From Mycobacterium gordonae (GTDB lineage: Bacteria > Actinomycetota > Actinomycetes > Mycobacteriales > Mycobacteriaceae), in NCBI RefSeq assembly GCF_001417955.2, contig NZ_LKTM01000351.1, forward strand, positions 1 through 34,526: a stretch of 34,526 bases of DNA. The letters are read 5' to 3'. Position 1 is the first letter of the stretch; every line of letters begins with the position of its first letter. Positions 1 through 7,848 of this stretch are shown here, piece after piece. The position numbers and the translations under genes were made by a program. Below the pieces are notes generated by a model that saw nothing but the letters and a program-made list of their open reading frames with translations, had not been told where the DNA came from and made no database searches.

Positions 1-972
1 TACCAACGGTCACAACCGATTCCTGAGCACATGTCGGCGACGCTGGGCAGCACAGACGTTGAGTTCAGAGAATACGGGTTCGAGGCCTGGTACTGCCAGC
101 CCGGCCACGAGGGCAGCCACGAGAAGGGCGGGGTTGAGGGCGAAGGCGGGCGTTTCCGCCGCAACCATTGCGTGCCGATGCCGGTGGTGGCCTCCATCGA
201 CGAACTCAACGCTGTGCTGGCCGCCGCTGATGAGGCCGATGACGCTCGCCGGGTCGGCAACCGGTCGACCAGCGTGGCCCAGGACTTCGCGGTGGAGAAA
301 ACCCTGCTGGGTCCGTTGCCCAGAGAGCCGTTCGATACCGCCCTGAGCCTGACCCCGCGGGTGGACCGCTACGCCCAGATCATGGTGCGCTGCAACCAGT
401 ACTCGGTGCCGGCCCGGTTCATCGGTCATCGGCTGCGGGTCAAGCTGTCGGCCTCCACGGTCACCGCCTATGACCGCAACCAGGTGGTGGCCCGCCACCA
501 GCGGGCCATCGGTAAGGGCGCCAAAGTTCTTGACCTGGACCACTATCTGGAAATCCTGCTGCGCAAACCCGGCGCCCTGCCTGGAGCGACCGCGCTGGCC
601 CAGGCCCGGGCGGCCAGGGTGTTCACTGCCACCCACGACCGGTTCTGGGCTGCGGCCCGCAGAGCCCACGGCGACGCCGCCGGGACCCGCGCCCTGGTCG
701 AGGTGCTGCTGCTGCATCGCCGCTTGGACCACGCCGACGTACTGGTCGGGATCACCGCGGCCCTGGCCGTGGGTTCGGTCAACCCCGACGTCGTGGCCCT
801 GGAAGCCCGCAAGGCCGCCGAGCACCGCGGCAGGACACCCAGCCCACACAACGATCAGGACACCGACGTGGTTGTCGATCTCATCCGGCGTCGCGCCGAG
901 TTGCCCGCTGACACCCGGGCGCTGCCTTGCCTGGACAAATACGACGCCCTGCTCGGAAAGGAAAGCTCATGA
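1..972 (+). CDS. istA: IS21-family transposase IstA, C-terminal part
   Basis: The reading frame is open from the first base, so this is the C-terminal part (323 codons) of a longer transposase. The stretch YGFEAWYCQPGHEGSHEKGG followed by VEGEGGRFRR is the end of the DDE integrase core; the E of HEKGGVE fits the third acidic residue. A beta-rich C-terminal domain follows (about residues 110-170). IstA cuts and joins the element ends and works with the ATPase IstB. The stop codon at 970-972 overlaps the istB start in an ATGA. No frameshift is seen within the window, so the visible part looks intact. Confidence 0.92.
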   Translation, partial: YQRSQPIPEHMSATLGSTDVEFREYGFEAWYCQPGHEGSHEKGGVEGEGGRFRRNHCVPMPVVASIDELNAVLAAADEADDARRVGNRSTSVAQDFAVEKTLLGPLPREPFDTALSLTPRVDRYAQIMVRCNQYSVPARFIGHRLRVKLSASTVTAYDRNQVVARHQRAIGKGAKVLDLDHYLEILLRKPGALPGATALAQARAARVFTATHDRFWAAARRAHGDAAGTRALVEVLLLHRRLDHADVLVGITAALAVGSVNPDVVALEARKAAEHRGRTPSPHNDQDTDVVVDLIRRRAELPADTRALPCLDKYDALLGKESS

Positions 973-1793
973 CCGCACGCCACGGCATGACCGAGTCGGC
1001 CGCGACCGCCGCCATCGACCAAGGCTGCCGCGTGCTGCGCCTGCCCACCATTCGTGAGCGCTTCGCCGAGATCGCCGCCACCGCCGAACGCGAACACCAC
1101 ACCTACCTGGGGTTCCTCGCTGAACTGGTCATCGCCGAATGCGACGACCGCGACCACCGCCGTGCCGAACGCCGCACCCGTGACGCCGGGTTTCCCCGCC
1201 CGAAACGGTTGGAGGACTTCTCTTTTGAAGCTAACCCCGCGATCAACCCGGCCCTCATCGGTCAACTCGCCAGCTGCCACTGGGTCAAGGCCGGCTACCC
1301 GCTCTGCCTGATCGGCGACTCCGGCACCGGCAAGAGCCACCTGCTCATCGGCCTCGGCACCCGCGCCGCCGAATCCGGCTACCGCGTCCGCTACACCCTG
1401 GCCAGCAAGCTGGTCAACGAACTCGTTGAAGCCGCCGACGACAAACACCTCACCAAACTCATCACCCGCTACGGCCGCGTCGACCTGCTGCTCATCGATG
1501 AACTGGGATACCTGCAGCTCGACCGACGCGGCGCCGAGTTGCTGTTCCAGGTACTCACCGAGCGAGAGGAACGCTCCGCGATCGCGATCGCCTCCAACGA
1601 GCCCTTCTCGGCCTGGACCAAGACCTTCACCGACCCCCGACTCTGCGCAGCCATCGTCGACCGTCTCACCTTCGCCGGCCAGATCATCGAAACCGGCAGC
1701 CACTCCTACCGACTGGCCCACGCCCGAACCACCCAGCCCCCCAAACCAGCCGGAGCCAAATCGAGCCGTCCTAGTGGGGCCAAGTCAAGTTGA
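969..1793 (+). CDS. istB: IS21-family helper ATPase IstB
   Basis: AAA+ ATPase of 274 residues that assists IstA by selecting and remodelling target DNA. Walker A is GDSGTGKS at about residues 116-123, and Walker B is LLLIDEL at about 173-179. The N-terminal helical region (LRLPTIRERFAEIA) and the C-terminal signature (VDRLTFAGQIIETGSHSYR) are typical of IstB. The ATG at 969 overlaps the istA stop in an ATGA, which fixes the start and implies translational coupling; the frame is open further upstream, but that start would lie inside istA. The C-terminal tail (GAKSS twice) is encoded by the repeats at the end of the element. The gene appears intact. Confidence 0.93.
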   Translation: MTARHGMTESAATAAIDQGCRVLRLPTIRERFAEIAATAEREHHTYLGFLAELVIAECDDRDHRRAERRTRDAGFPRPKRLEDFSFEANPAINPALIGQLASCHWVKAGYPLCLIGDSGTGKSHLLIGLGTRAAESGYRVRYTLASKLVNELVEAADDKHLTKLITRYGRVDLLLIDELGYLQLDRRGAELLFQVLTEREERSAIAIASNEPFSAWTKTFTDPRLCAAIVDRLTFAGQIIETGSHSYRLAHARTTQPPKPAGAKSSRPSGAKSS

Positions 1794-1801
1794 CATTGCC
1801 A
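1752..1801 (+). repeat. Candidate right end of the IS21 element
   Basis: Two copies of a GCCAA(A/G)TC(G/A)AG motif lie at about 1755-1765 and 1778-1788, followed by TTGACATTGCCA ending at 1801. IS21-family ends usually carry several internal copies of a transposase-binding repeat, so this is a plausible right terminus. The outer inverted-repeat partner is outside the window. Confidence 0.45.
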
Positions 1802-2195
1802 GTACGCCTTCGCCGCTGTATCGAGCAGGTGTCTCGATACCAGTAAAGAAAGTTCTCACATCGCAGGTCAGCGACGGTCAGGCTATTGGTCCGGCCTGCC
1901 GCTCGCGGCGTCTCGATGCGGCGAGCAGCGAGGGCAGCTGCGCCTCGTCGTGATGCCAGCGCTGTGGCCTGCGACTTAGTTCCGGCGCCGGTCGTGGGTG
2001 CATGCATGCGTGGCGGCGGACGGAGGGCGGAGCGCAGGGAGCGGCGCGGACGGGAGCGCCAGCGGACGGGAGCAGAGCGAGCGTAGCGAAGCCTGCTGGT
2101 GGCCGCCGGTTCCTGCGGGTCGCGGGTGTCCAGGATCTGCGCCATCAGCCGCGACGGGGCTGCGGCATGGTGCTGGGGCTCGTAGGCTGGCGGTT
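1802..2195. other. Gene-free stretch between IS21 and the HD gene
   Basis: I found no convincing gene here. About 2019-2085 is purine-rich with repeated GGGAGCG/GGACGGGAGC units and ends in GCGAGCGTAGCGAAGCC; such sequence is common around plasmid-like regions of actinobacteria, but I cannot assign a role. Reading frames that cross it have no recognisable domain and atypical arginine- and proline-rich composition. Confidence 0.4.
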
Positions 2196-2732
2196 GTGAG
2201 CGTAGTTTTGGCGCAGCGTGCACGGCGCGAGGCCGAGGCGCGGCTGGCTGAGCAGCCGCGGCGGTTGGCGCATGTCCGGGGGGTCGCGACGACTGCCGAG
2301 CGGTTGAGCCGGCGTTTCGATGCTCAAACGGCGGACTGTCTGGTCGCGGCGGGGTGGTTGCACGATATCGGTTACGCACCGTCGGTGCGCCGGACCGGTT
2401 TTCATCCCCTTGATGGAGCGGAGTTCGTGCGATCGGCGGGTTTCGGGGAGCTGGTCGCTTCCTTGGTGGCCTTTCATACCGGAGCGCACGCGGAGGCTGC
2501 CGAGCGGGGCTTGTCGGGTTTGTCCGCGTTCAGCGATCCGCCCAGCAATGTCCTTGATGCGTTGACTTTTTGCGATCTGACGACTGGACCTGACGGGGCG
2601 CCGATATCACCGCGAGATCGACTACGCGACGTGTTGGCGCGTTATGGATCCGAGGACCCGGTGCACCGGGCGGTCGACGCGGGCCGCGACGAATTGTTGG
2701 CGGCGGTCCGGCGAGTACGCGACTGGCTGTAG
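2196..2732 (+). CDS. HD-domain protein, putative phosphohydrolase
   Basis: Protein of 178 residues. The HD metal-binding pattern is visible as H26 (LAHVRGV), H56-D57 (WLHDIGY), H70 (GFHPLDG) and H94 (AFHTGAH). HD proteins hydrolyse phosphate esters of nucleotides or signalling nucleotides; the substrate here cannot be read from sequence. The GTG at 2196 is chosen because the family similarity begins there; the open frame extends upstream to 1998 through low-complexity arginine-rich sequence that is unlikely to be translated. The gene converges on the Nudix gene, with 8 bases between the stop codons. HD and Nudix genes often accompany integrative elements of actinobacteria, so it may be cargo of the AICE-like module. 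Confidence 0.82.
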   Translation: MSVVLAQRARREAEARLAEQPRRLAHVRGVATTAERLSRRFDAQTADCLVAAGWLHDIGYAPSVRRTGFHPLDGAEFVRSAGFGELVASLVAFHTGAHAEAAERGLSGLSAFSDPPSNVLDALTFCDLTTGPDGAPISPRDRLRDVLARYGSEDPVHRAVDAGRDELLAAVRRVRDWL

Positions 2733-2740
2733 CCCAGCGG

Positions 2741-3208
2741 TCAGCCGAGGTAGGGGCTGTCGCGGCGTTGCAGGTAGTGCTCGACGCGCAGTCGCATCGA
2801 CGGATGCATATCCAGGCCAGCGATGTCGTCGGGGGCAGTCCAGGCGATGTCGGTGCTTTCGTGGTCGATGGCGAGGGTCCCGCCGAGCACCGTGGTGGCG
2901 AACAGTAGCGAGAATTGTTGGCGCACTTCGCCATCGGTGAACGCGACCACGTGGTGGGGGTTGGTGTAGACACCGACCAGACCCGTGACTTCGACGTCGA
3001 GCCCGGTTTCTTCTTTGACTTCCCGCACGGCGGTGTCGGCGATGGTTTCGCCGATGTCGTGTCCGCCGCCGGGTAACGCCCACAGGGTGTTGTCGCGGCG
3101 TTTGATCAGCAGAATACGACCTTGTTCGTCGGTGACGATGGCCGAGGCGGACGGAACGACACTGTTGGGCGCCGGGGCGTTGGGGTCATTGTAGTAGTCG
3201 GTGCGCAT
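2741..3208 (-). CDS. Nudix hydrolase, possible Pif-like element immunity protein
   Basis: Protein of 155 residues with a complete Nudix box G-x5-E-x7-REV-x-EE-x-GL at residues 48-70 (GGHDIGE through REVKEETGL). The N-terminal MRTDYYNDPNAPAPNS is typical of actinobacterial Nudix proteins found beside regulators. The enzyme would hydrolyse a nucleoside diphosphate linked to another group. It starts 6 bases after the stop of the XRE gene, so the two are probably one transcript. In the Streptomyces element pSAM2 the immunity factor Pif carries a Nudix motif; the same position beside transfer and replication genes makes a similar role plausible, but that is inference. Confidence 0.9.
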   Translation of the reverse strand: MRTDYYNDPNAPAPNSVVPSASAIVTDEQGRILLIKRRDNTLWALPGGGHDIGETIADTAVREVKEETGLDVEVTGLVGVYTNPHHVVAFTDGEVRQQFSLLFATTVLGGTLAIDHESTDIAWTAPDDIAGLDMHPSMRLRVEHYLQRRDSPYLG

Positions 3209-3214
3209 CGGGGG

Positions 3215-4030
3215 TCAGCCTTTCGCGGTCAGCGGTCTGGCGCGGTTCCAGACCTGGGTGAAAGCGTCTTCGAGGGTGGTCCAGAGCCTTGGCTCATGGT
3301 GACGTGACAGAACCAGCACAGGGTTGTTGCGCCCGGGTGAGCCGTAGATGTGGAAGTTGACAATCATGGCGTCATCGACCCGAAAGATCGACGTGTAGAG
3401 CGCGGTGTCGTGGGTGCGAATGTCCAGCCCCGGGGTACAAGCGTGAGGGGCGAGCAACTCCACCGACGTGCGGCAGCGGGCGATGACAGCCTCGCCGATC
3501 CCTTCCTCCTCACCGCGCAAGATCGTGGTCGCAGTGTCGGGATCCCCGACGAGAAACCGCACCGACACACCGCGGGCGGCGGCGGCGAGCAGGGTGTCGA
3601 GGAATCCGTCGAGGGTGTCGAACAGGAACGTGGCCGCGAGCACGAGGATGTCGATGCCGGTGGTGGCGTCGGCGAAATGCTGCTGCCACGTCGTGATCGG
3701 CAGCTGAGTACGGCTGGCATACAGGGTCGCGGTGAATGGCCCACCCGCAGACGCTGTTGTCACTGCACGGGGGGTAGCGGCCGGGTACTGCTTGGGCCAC
3801 AGGTCATGCGGAGTGCAGTCGAGCACCTCGCTGGCGCTGCGGGCGTTGTGTTCGCGAATTCTGTAGTCGCTATCGGCCAGCCAGCGTCGCACCGACTTGA
3901 TATCGACACCCACCGCGGTGGCGAACCGCTGCGAGGACAGACCTTTGGCCTGTAGCCGCTGCGCGAGGCGATCGTTGGGAGTGATGGCGGCCTCGGTGCC
4001 GTCCTGCTCGTCCATCGTGTCAGCGCACAT
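3215..4030 (-). CDS. XRE-type regulator, DUF5919-like
   Basis: Protein of about 271 residues. The N-terminal third holds a helix-turn-helix (LSSQRFATAVGVDIKSVRRW, about residues 31-50). The C-terminal part (ILVLAATFLFDTLDGFLDTL, then RGVSVRFLVGDPDTAT) resembles the phospholipase-D-like DUF5919 domain seen in actinobacterial regulators. The ATG at 4030 or the one at 4015 may be the start; a GGGAAG lies directly before the first and 15 bases before the second. The frame continues upstream to 4210 through the phased hexamer array, which argues against the longest form. It is co-directional with the Nudix gene and divergent from the replication and transfer operon, so it may control that operon. 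Confidence 0.8.
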   Translation of the reverse strand: MCADTMDEQDGTEAAITPNDRLAQRLQAKGLSSQRFATAVGVDIKSVRRWLADSDYRIREHNARSASEVLDCTPHDLWPKQYPAATPRAVTTASAGGPFTATLYASRTQLPITTWQQHFADATTGIDILVLAATFLFDTLDGFLDTLLAAAARGVSVRFLVGDPDTATTILRGEEEGIGEAVIARCRTSVELLAPHACTPGLDIRTHDTALYTSIFRVDDAMIVNFHIYGSPGRNNPVLVLSRHHEPRLWTTLEDAFTQVWNRARPLTAKG

Positions 4031-4109
4031 CTTCCCGTGTCGTCCGTATCCATCCTTCAGCGCGTGGTGTCTAGTTTGCCATGCGATTGCCGCCACCCTG
4101 CGGCGATAG

Positions 4110-4209
4110 TGTCGGTGTGATGTCCGTGGGTATGTCCGGCCGTGTCCGAAATGCCCGTGGATGTGTCGGAAATGTCGGCACATGTCTCTCGCAACGTCCG
4201 TGATGTCCA
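4110..4209. promoter_or_regulatory. Phased TGTCCG/TGTCGG hexamer array, candidate operator
   Basis: Copies of TGTCCG or TGTCGG start at 4110, 4121, 4133, 4143, 4164 and 4173, with degenerate copies at about 4152, 4183, 4195 and 4204. The steps are 9-12 bases and average about 10.4, so all copies face one side of the helix. The array lies in the divergent interval between the XRE gene and the SCO3933-like gene, where an operator controlling the element would be expected. An origin with iterons is the alternative. Confidence 0.6.
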
Positions 4210-4268
4210 CGTGAACTGAATCCAGCGCCGGACCGGCGTCAACATCTCACGAAAGGACTAGTAGGACA

Positions 4269-4613
4269 ATGCGTTTGAGAATCGATACGTCTGGAACTCG
4301 TTTTATCGTCACCCGCGCTCCGGAGCCACGGCTGAACTTCGAAACCGGCGCCCCGAAAGTCGACACCGCCACCGGGATGCCGATGTACGCCACCCAGGTC
4401 CTCGCGCTGGATGACTCCGGCGGCGAAGTACTCAATGTCACCGTGGCAGGAGACCCCAAAGTTACAGTCACGCAGTCTATTTCGGTGGTTGGTCTGGTGG
4501 CCATCCCGTGGGCCCAAGGTGATCGCAGCGGGGTGGCGTTCCGCGCTGATGCCCTCACCCCCGCCACCGCCAGTGGTGCTGCGCCGAGTGAGCAGACACG
4601 CCCGCAGAAGTAA
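4269..4613 (+). CDS. Small SCO3933-like regulatory protein of an AICE
   Basis: Protein of 114 residues starting MRLRIDTSGTRFIV, with FETGAPKVDTATGMPMYATQ and a beta-rich remainder. This layout matches the small proteins annotated as the SCO3933 family, which sit directly upstream of the FtsK-like and Rep genes of integrative elements in actinobacteria. No catalytic motif is visible, and the family role (regulation of replication or transfer) comes mainly from context. AGGAC lies just before the ATG. The next gene starts 92 bases downstream; that interval has a GC-rich inverted repeat (GGTGTGGGGTGCGGTGAAC, then GATCACCGCACCCCGCC, about 4623-4659) that may end or attenuate transcription. Confidence 0.72.
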   Translation: MRLRIDTSGTRFIVTRAPEPRLNFETGAPKVDTATGMPMYATQVLALDDSGGEVLNVTVAGDPKVTVTQSISVVGLVAIPWAQGDRSGVAFRADALTPATASGAAPSEQTRPQK

Positions 4614-4622
4614 CCCCAAGCG

Positions 4623-4659
4623 GGTGTGGGGTGCGGTGAACCGATCACCGCACCCCGCC
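4623..4659 (+). terminator. GC-rich inverted repeat, possible attenuator
   Basis: GGGGTGCGGTGA is followed by a short loop and TCACCGCACCCC, an arm of 12 complementary bases. It lies between the SCO3933-like gene and the FtsK-like gene. There is no T tract, so it could be an intrinsic terminator of the mycobacterial kind, an attenuator or an RNA-stabilising hairpin. Confidence 0.5.
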
Positions 4660-4705
4660 ACCCCGGGCATTGCTGTTGACCACACGCTCACGGAGGGCAT
4701 CTCTC

Positions 4706-6151
4706 ATGACATCGAACAATAAGAACACCACCAACAGTGGATCAGGCGATGACGACTGGTTCGGAGAACTGGTCATGTCGCTGTTCACCGCAGCCGGGTA
4801 TGTGCTCTGGTGGGCGGTGCTGTTCCCGGCGATCAACGTGCCCATCATCGCCAGCCTCGTGCTTGCCATCAGCCACGGCCCACGCGTGGGCCTGATCTGC
4901 GCGATCGTGTGCAGTGCCGGGTATGCGGGCTGGGCCTGGCTCCAACCGGGGTCATTTCGCGCCTGGGTGACCGAACCGGTACGGCGGCGCTGGCTCACGT
5001 GGTCGCGCTACACCCGCACCTGGGAATCGACCTGCACCTTGCACGGCCTGACGGCCACACTCGGCGGCCGCACCCTCACTCCCACCCTGCGCACGGTGAC
5101 AATCGGTAAAACCACCGATGTGCTGGCGGTGCGCATCGTCACCGGCCAGTCCGTGGCAGATTGGCATAAACAGTCCGACGCGCTGGCCGCCGCGTGGCGC
5201 GCCGACCGCATCAGCATCACCGCCACCTCGCCTGGCGAACTGCGCATCACTTTAATGCGGGCAGACGTGCTCGCTGAACCGATCGTCCTGCCCATGCCCG
5301 CCCCGGCAACCCCGGTGGACCTGGCGCTGGTGCGGGTCGGGATCACCGAAACGCGGCATTGGTGGCAAGTGCCGCTGCTCGGTCACCATGTGCTGATCGC
5401 CGGGGCAACCGGCGCAGGTAAAGGCTCAGTGCTGTGGTCGTTGATCGCCGGCATCGCCCCCGCGGTGAAGACCGGACTGGTGCGGTTATGTGTCATCGAC
5501 CCCAAAGGTGGCATGGAACTCGGTGCCGGAGCACCCCTGTTCACCGTGTTCACCCACGACGCCACCGACACCACCCTGGAGCTGCTACGCCAGCTCGTCA
5601 CGGTGATGCACGCCCGGGCGAATCGTCTGCGCGGCCACACCCGACTACACACTCCCACGACGTCGGAGCCGTTGTTCGTGGTAGTGATCGATGAAATCGC
5701 AGCACTGAGTGCGTATGTGACCGACCGCAAGGTCCGCACCGAAATCGAACAACTCCTGGGCCTCCTGCTCTCGCAAGGCCGCGCAGTCGGCATCAGCGTC
5801 GTCGCCGCGGTGCAAGACCCCGCCAAAGACACCCTGCCGTTAAGGCAGCTGTTCACGGTGCGGATCGGGTTGCGCCTGACTGAAGCCACCCAAACCACTA
5901 TGGTCCTGGGACAGGGAGCACGCGATGCCGGCGCCGAATGTGACCGCATCCCCGACGCGACACCGGGTGTTGGCTACATGATGGTTGACGGCACCGCCTA
6001 CGCCCAGCGGGTGCGGGCCTTCCACGTCACCGACCACGACATCACCGCGCTGGCCACTCGGTTCCGCCGACCCCCGAGCCGACCGAACAAGACCCACCAT
6101 CCACACAACACCGATACCGGGCACACCGTGGGTGAGGGCAGCGGTGAATAG
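4706..6151 (+). CDS. FtsK/TraB-type DNA translocase of an AICE
   Basis: Protein of 481 residues. Two hydrophobic segments (about residues 23-45 and 48-75) anchor it in the membrane. The motor domain has Walker A GATGAGKGS at about 233-241 and Walker B FVVVIDE at about 324-330, with VCVIDPKGG-like sequence (LCVIDPKGGMEL) between them. Proteins of this type in actinomycete elements move double-stranded DNA between mycelia or cells without a relaxase. The ATG at 4706 is chosen because GGAGG at 4692-4696 stands 9 bases upstream; an earlier in-frame start at 4670 lacks such a site. The stop overlaps the start region of the Rep gene, so the two are probably translated together. Confidence 0.9.
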   Translation: MTSNNKNTTNSGSGDDDWFGELVMSLFTAAGYVLWWAVLFPAINVPIIASLVLAISHGPRVGLICAIVCSAGYAGWAWLQPGSFRAWVTEPVRRRWLTWSRYTRTWESTCTLHGLTATLGGRTLTPTLRTVTIGKTTDVLAVRIVTGQSVADWHKQSDALAAAWRADRISITATSPGELRITLMRADVLAEPIVLPMPAPATPVDLALVRVGITETRHWWQVPLLGHHVLIAGATGAGKGSVLWSLIAGIAPAVKTGLVRLCVIDPKGGMELGAGAPLFTVFTHDATDTTLELLRQLVTVMHARANRLRGHTRLHTPTTSEPLFVVVIDEIAALSAYVTDRKVRTEIEQLLGLLLSQGRAVGISVVAAVQDPAKDTLPLRQLFTVRIGLRLTEATQTTMVLGQGARDAGAECDRIPDATPGVGYMMVDGTAYAQRVRAFHVTDHDITALATRFRRPPSRPNKTHHPHNTDTGHTVGEGSGE

Positions 6152-7655
6152 CTCCATGACATCGGCGCAGCTTGCCCTGCCGGGTGTTCCGGATACAGTT
6201 GATACCACCCGAGTGGTCGAGCAGATGGTGCGCCGGGCCGCGTCGATGGGATACCAATCCTGGTGGCGACGAGCAGAATCCGTCGGATTCTGCGCTCACC
6301 CCATCCAGCTGATCGGTACCGATGAGTACGGGCGTCAGCGGGTGGTGTGGACGCGGTGCAACAACCGTCGCGCCCACATTTGCCCGTCGTGTTCAGATCT
6401 CTACGCCCGCGACACCTGGCAACTCGTGCACGCCGGCGCTGCGGGAGGCCACCACGGCATGCCCACCGCGGTGGGCGATCATCCGCAAGTTTTCCTCACC
6501 CTGACTGCCCCCAGCTTCGGGGCCGTCCACACCGCCACGACGTCGGGGGACAAGAAAGCGCAGGTATGCCGAGACCAGCACCGGATCGGCGGCTACCGCC
6601 GCTGCCCGCATGGAAAACAATTGTGGTGCAGCATGTCCCATGATCATGGCGACGAGCGGGTCGGTCAGCCGCTCTGTCCGGAGTGCTACGACTATGCCGG
6701 GCATGTCCTGTTCGCCTGGCATCTTCCCGAACTGTGGCGACGCTTCACCATCACCATGCGGCGCACCCTCCGCAAAGAACTGAAAGCCACCGGTGTGGAT
6801 CCGGATGCGGTGCGGGTGAGCTTCATCAAAATCGTCGAACTGCAAGCCCGCGCCATCCCACACATCCACGCCCTGATCCGCCTGGACCCCCAAGACGACC
6901 CCGATCAGACCGATTGGGAATCACCCATCGGTGCAGTCGAACTCGCCACCATCATCCAACACGCCGCCCGCACCGTCACGCTCACCATCGACGATCCGAC
7001 CGCTGATACCGATGCGCGGACGATGCGTTTCGGCACACAGATCGACACCCAACCCCTCGCCGCATCCGCAAAACCAGTGAAAAGTGCTCCACCAGAACCA
7101 GAACCAGAACCAGGGTCAGGCTCAGGACGGTCCATGTCTGGCCGGCTGGTGGCACGCTATCTCGCCAAGTATGTCACCAAATCCTTGGTAGACCTCGGAA
7201 TCAGCGCGCGCCGCCTATCTACGGAAGCCATACCCGACCTGGACGTGTCAGAGCATGTGCGGACCATCCTGACCACCATCAGCGATCTCGCGGACAAAGG
7301 ACTGTCCGGCATCGGGCGGTGGTTGCACACCCTCGGATTCCGCGGCCACATCACCAGCAAATCCCGCCGTTATTCCACTACCATGACCGTGCTGCGCGAA
7401 CAGCGCGCCATTTGGACGCGTGAAGAACGCTTGAAAAGCACTGCATACCAATACGATCCCAACTGTGACTTCGCCGGTCGCGATGATCTGGTGGCGTGGG
7501 AGTTCGAACGTGCCGGCCTCGGCAGCCTCGGCGATCGCAGTCTCGTCTATTCCGCGGCCCTCCAACGCATCCACTCCCGCCTCATCGGACTGGTAGAAGC
7601 ACGTCGCCAAGCCCACAACGAACAATGGGATCCGCTAGGGGCAAGCGATGGCTGA
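6144..7655 (+). CDS. Rolling-circle replication initiator, RepSA-like
   Basis: Protein of about 500 residues. Counting from the ATG at 6156, the N-terminal half is rich in paired cysteines (C68, C76-C79, C150, C158, C174-C177), a likely zinc region. The HUH metal motif is HIH at 236-238 within ARAIPHIHALIRL. Candidate nicking tyrosines are Y335 and Y339 in RYLAKYVTKSL. Between them lies a low-complexity linker (EPEPEPGSGSG). The protein would nick the element's origin to start replication. GTG 6144 has GAGGG 5 bases upstream and overlaps the end of the FtsK-like gene; ATG 6156 is the alternative start. The gene overlaps the next one by 8 bases. Confidence 0.86.
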   Translation: MNSSMTSAQLALPGVPDTVDTTRVVEQMVRRAASMGYQSWWRRAESVGFCAHPIQLIGTDEYGRQRVVWTRCNNRRAHICPSCSDLYARDTWQLVHAGAAGGHHGMPTAVGDHPQVFLTLTAPSFGAVHTATTSGDKKAQVCRDQHRIGGYRRCPHGKQLWCSMSHDHGDERVGQPLCPECYDYAGHVLFAWHLPELWRRFTITMRRTLRKELKATGVDPDAVRVSFIKIVELQARAIPHIHALIRLDPQDDPDQTDWESPIGAVELATIIQHAARTVTLTIDDPTADTDARTMRFGTQIDTQPLAASAKPVKSAPPEPEPEPGSGSGRSMSGRLVARYLAKYVTKSLVDLGISARRLSTEAIPDLDVSEHVRTILTTISDLADKGLSGIGRWLHTLGFRGHITSKSRRYSTTMTVLREQRAIWTREERLKSTAYQYDPNCDFAGRDDLVAWEFERAGLGSLGDRSLVYSAALQRIHSRLIGLVEARRQAHNEQWDPLGASDG

Positions 7656-7848
7656 AAGATGCCCGACTACGACACATGCTCGCTCCGAGTGTGACGTTCG
7701 AGTCGATGCTCCGAACATGTCAGAGGGAGGTGTTGAAATTGACCTGCCGAACCGGTATCGGCTCCCGCGCGAGGCCAACCGCGCGCTGGTAAACGTCATA
7801 CTGGCTATGCGGGACCGGACGCCTAGATCAGGGAGGGGAGTGGCATGA
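7648..7848 (+). CDS. Small protein between Rep and recombinase, unknown function
   Basis: Protein of 66 residues, charged, with no domain I recognise. The central part (EIDLPNRYRLPREANRALVNVILAMRDR, residues about 30-58) could form helices. It overlaps the Rep stop by 8 bases at its start and the recombinase start by an ATGA at its end, so it is almost certainly translated as part of this operon. A gene in this position is often an excisionase or directionality factor. That role is a guess from position only. Confidence 0.62.
   Translation: MAERCPTTTHARSECDVRVDAPNMSEGGVEIDLPNRYRLPREANRALVNVILAMRDRTPRSGRGVA

Larger units (their letters stand above)
1..1801 (+). mobile_element. IS21-family insertion sequence, right part
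   Basis: The istA-istB pair with an ATGA overlap is the hallmark of IS21-family elements. The left end lies outside the window. The right end is placed at about 1801 because a terminal-looking sequence ending in TGACATTGCCA follows istB directly and because short direct repeats sit just inside it, as is usual for IS21 ends. The exact end cannot be fixed without the left inverted repeat or an empty site. Confidence 0.8.

Noticed and set aside
10..849. 279-codon minus-strand open frame opposite istA
   Set aside because: It is an antisense shadow of the istA coding frame; the istA frame has recognisable IstA motifs.
1771..2379. 202-codon minus-strand open frame between the IS21 end and the HD gene
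   Set aside because: The product is arginine- and proline-rich, has no domain, runs into the IS end and overlaps the HD gene. It may hide a gene remnant, but nothing supports it.
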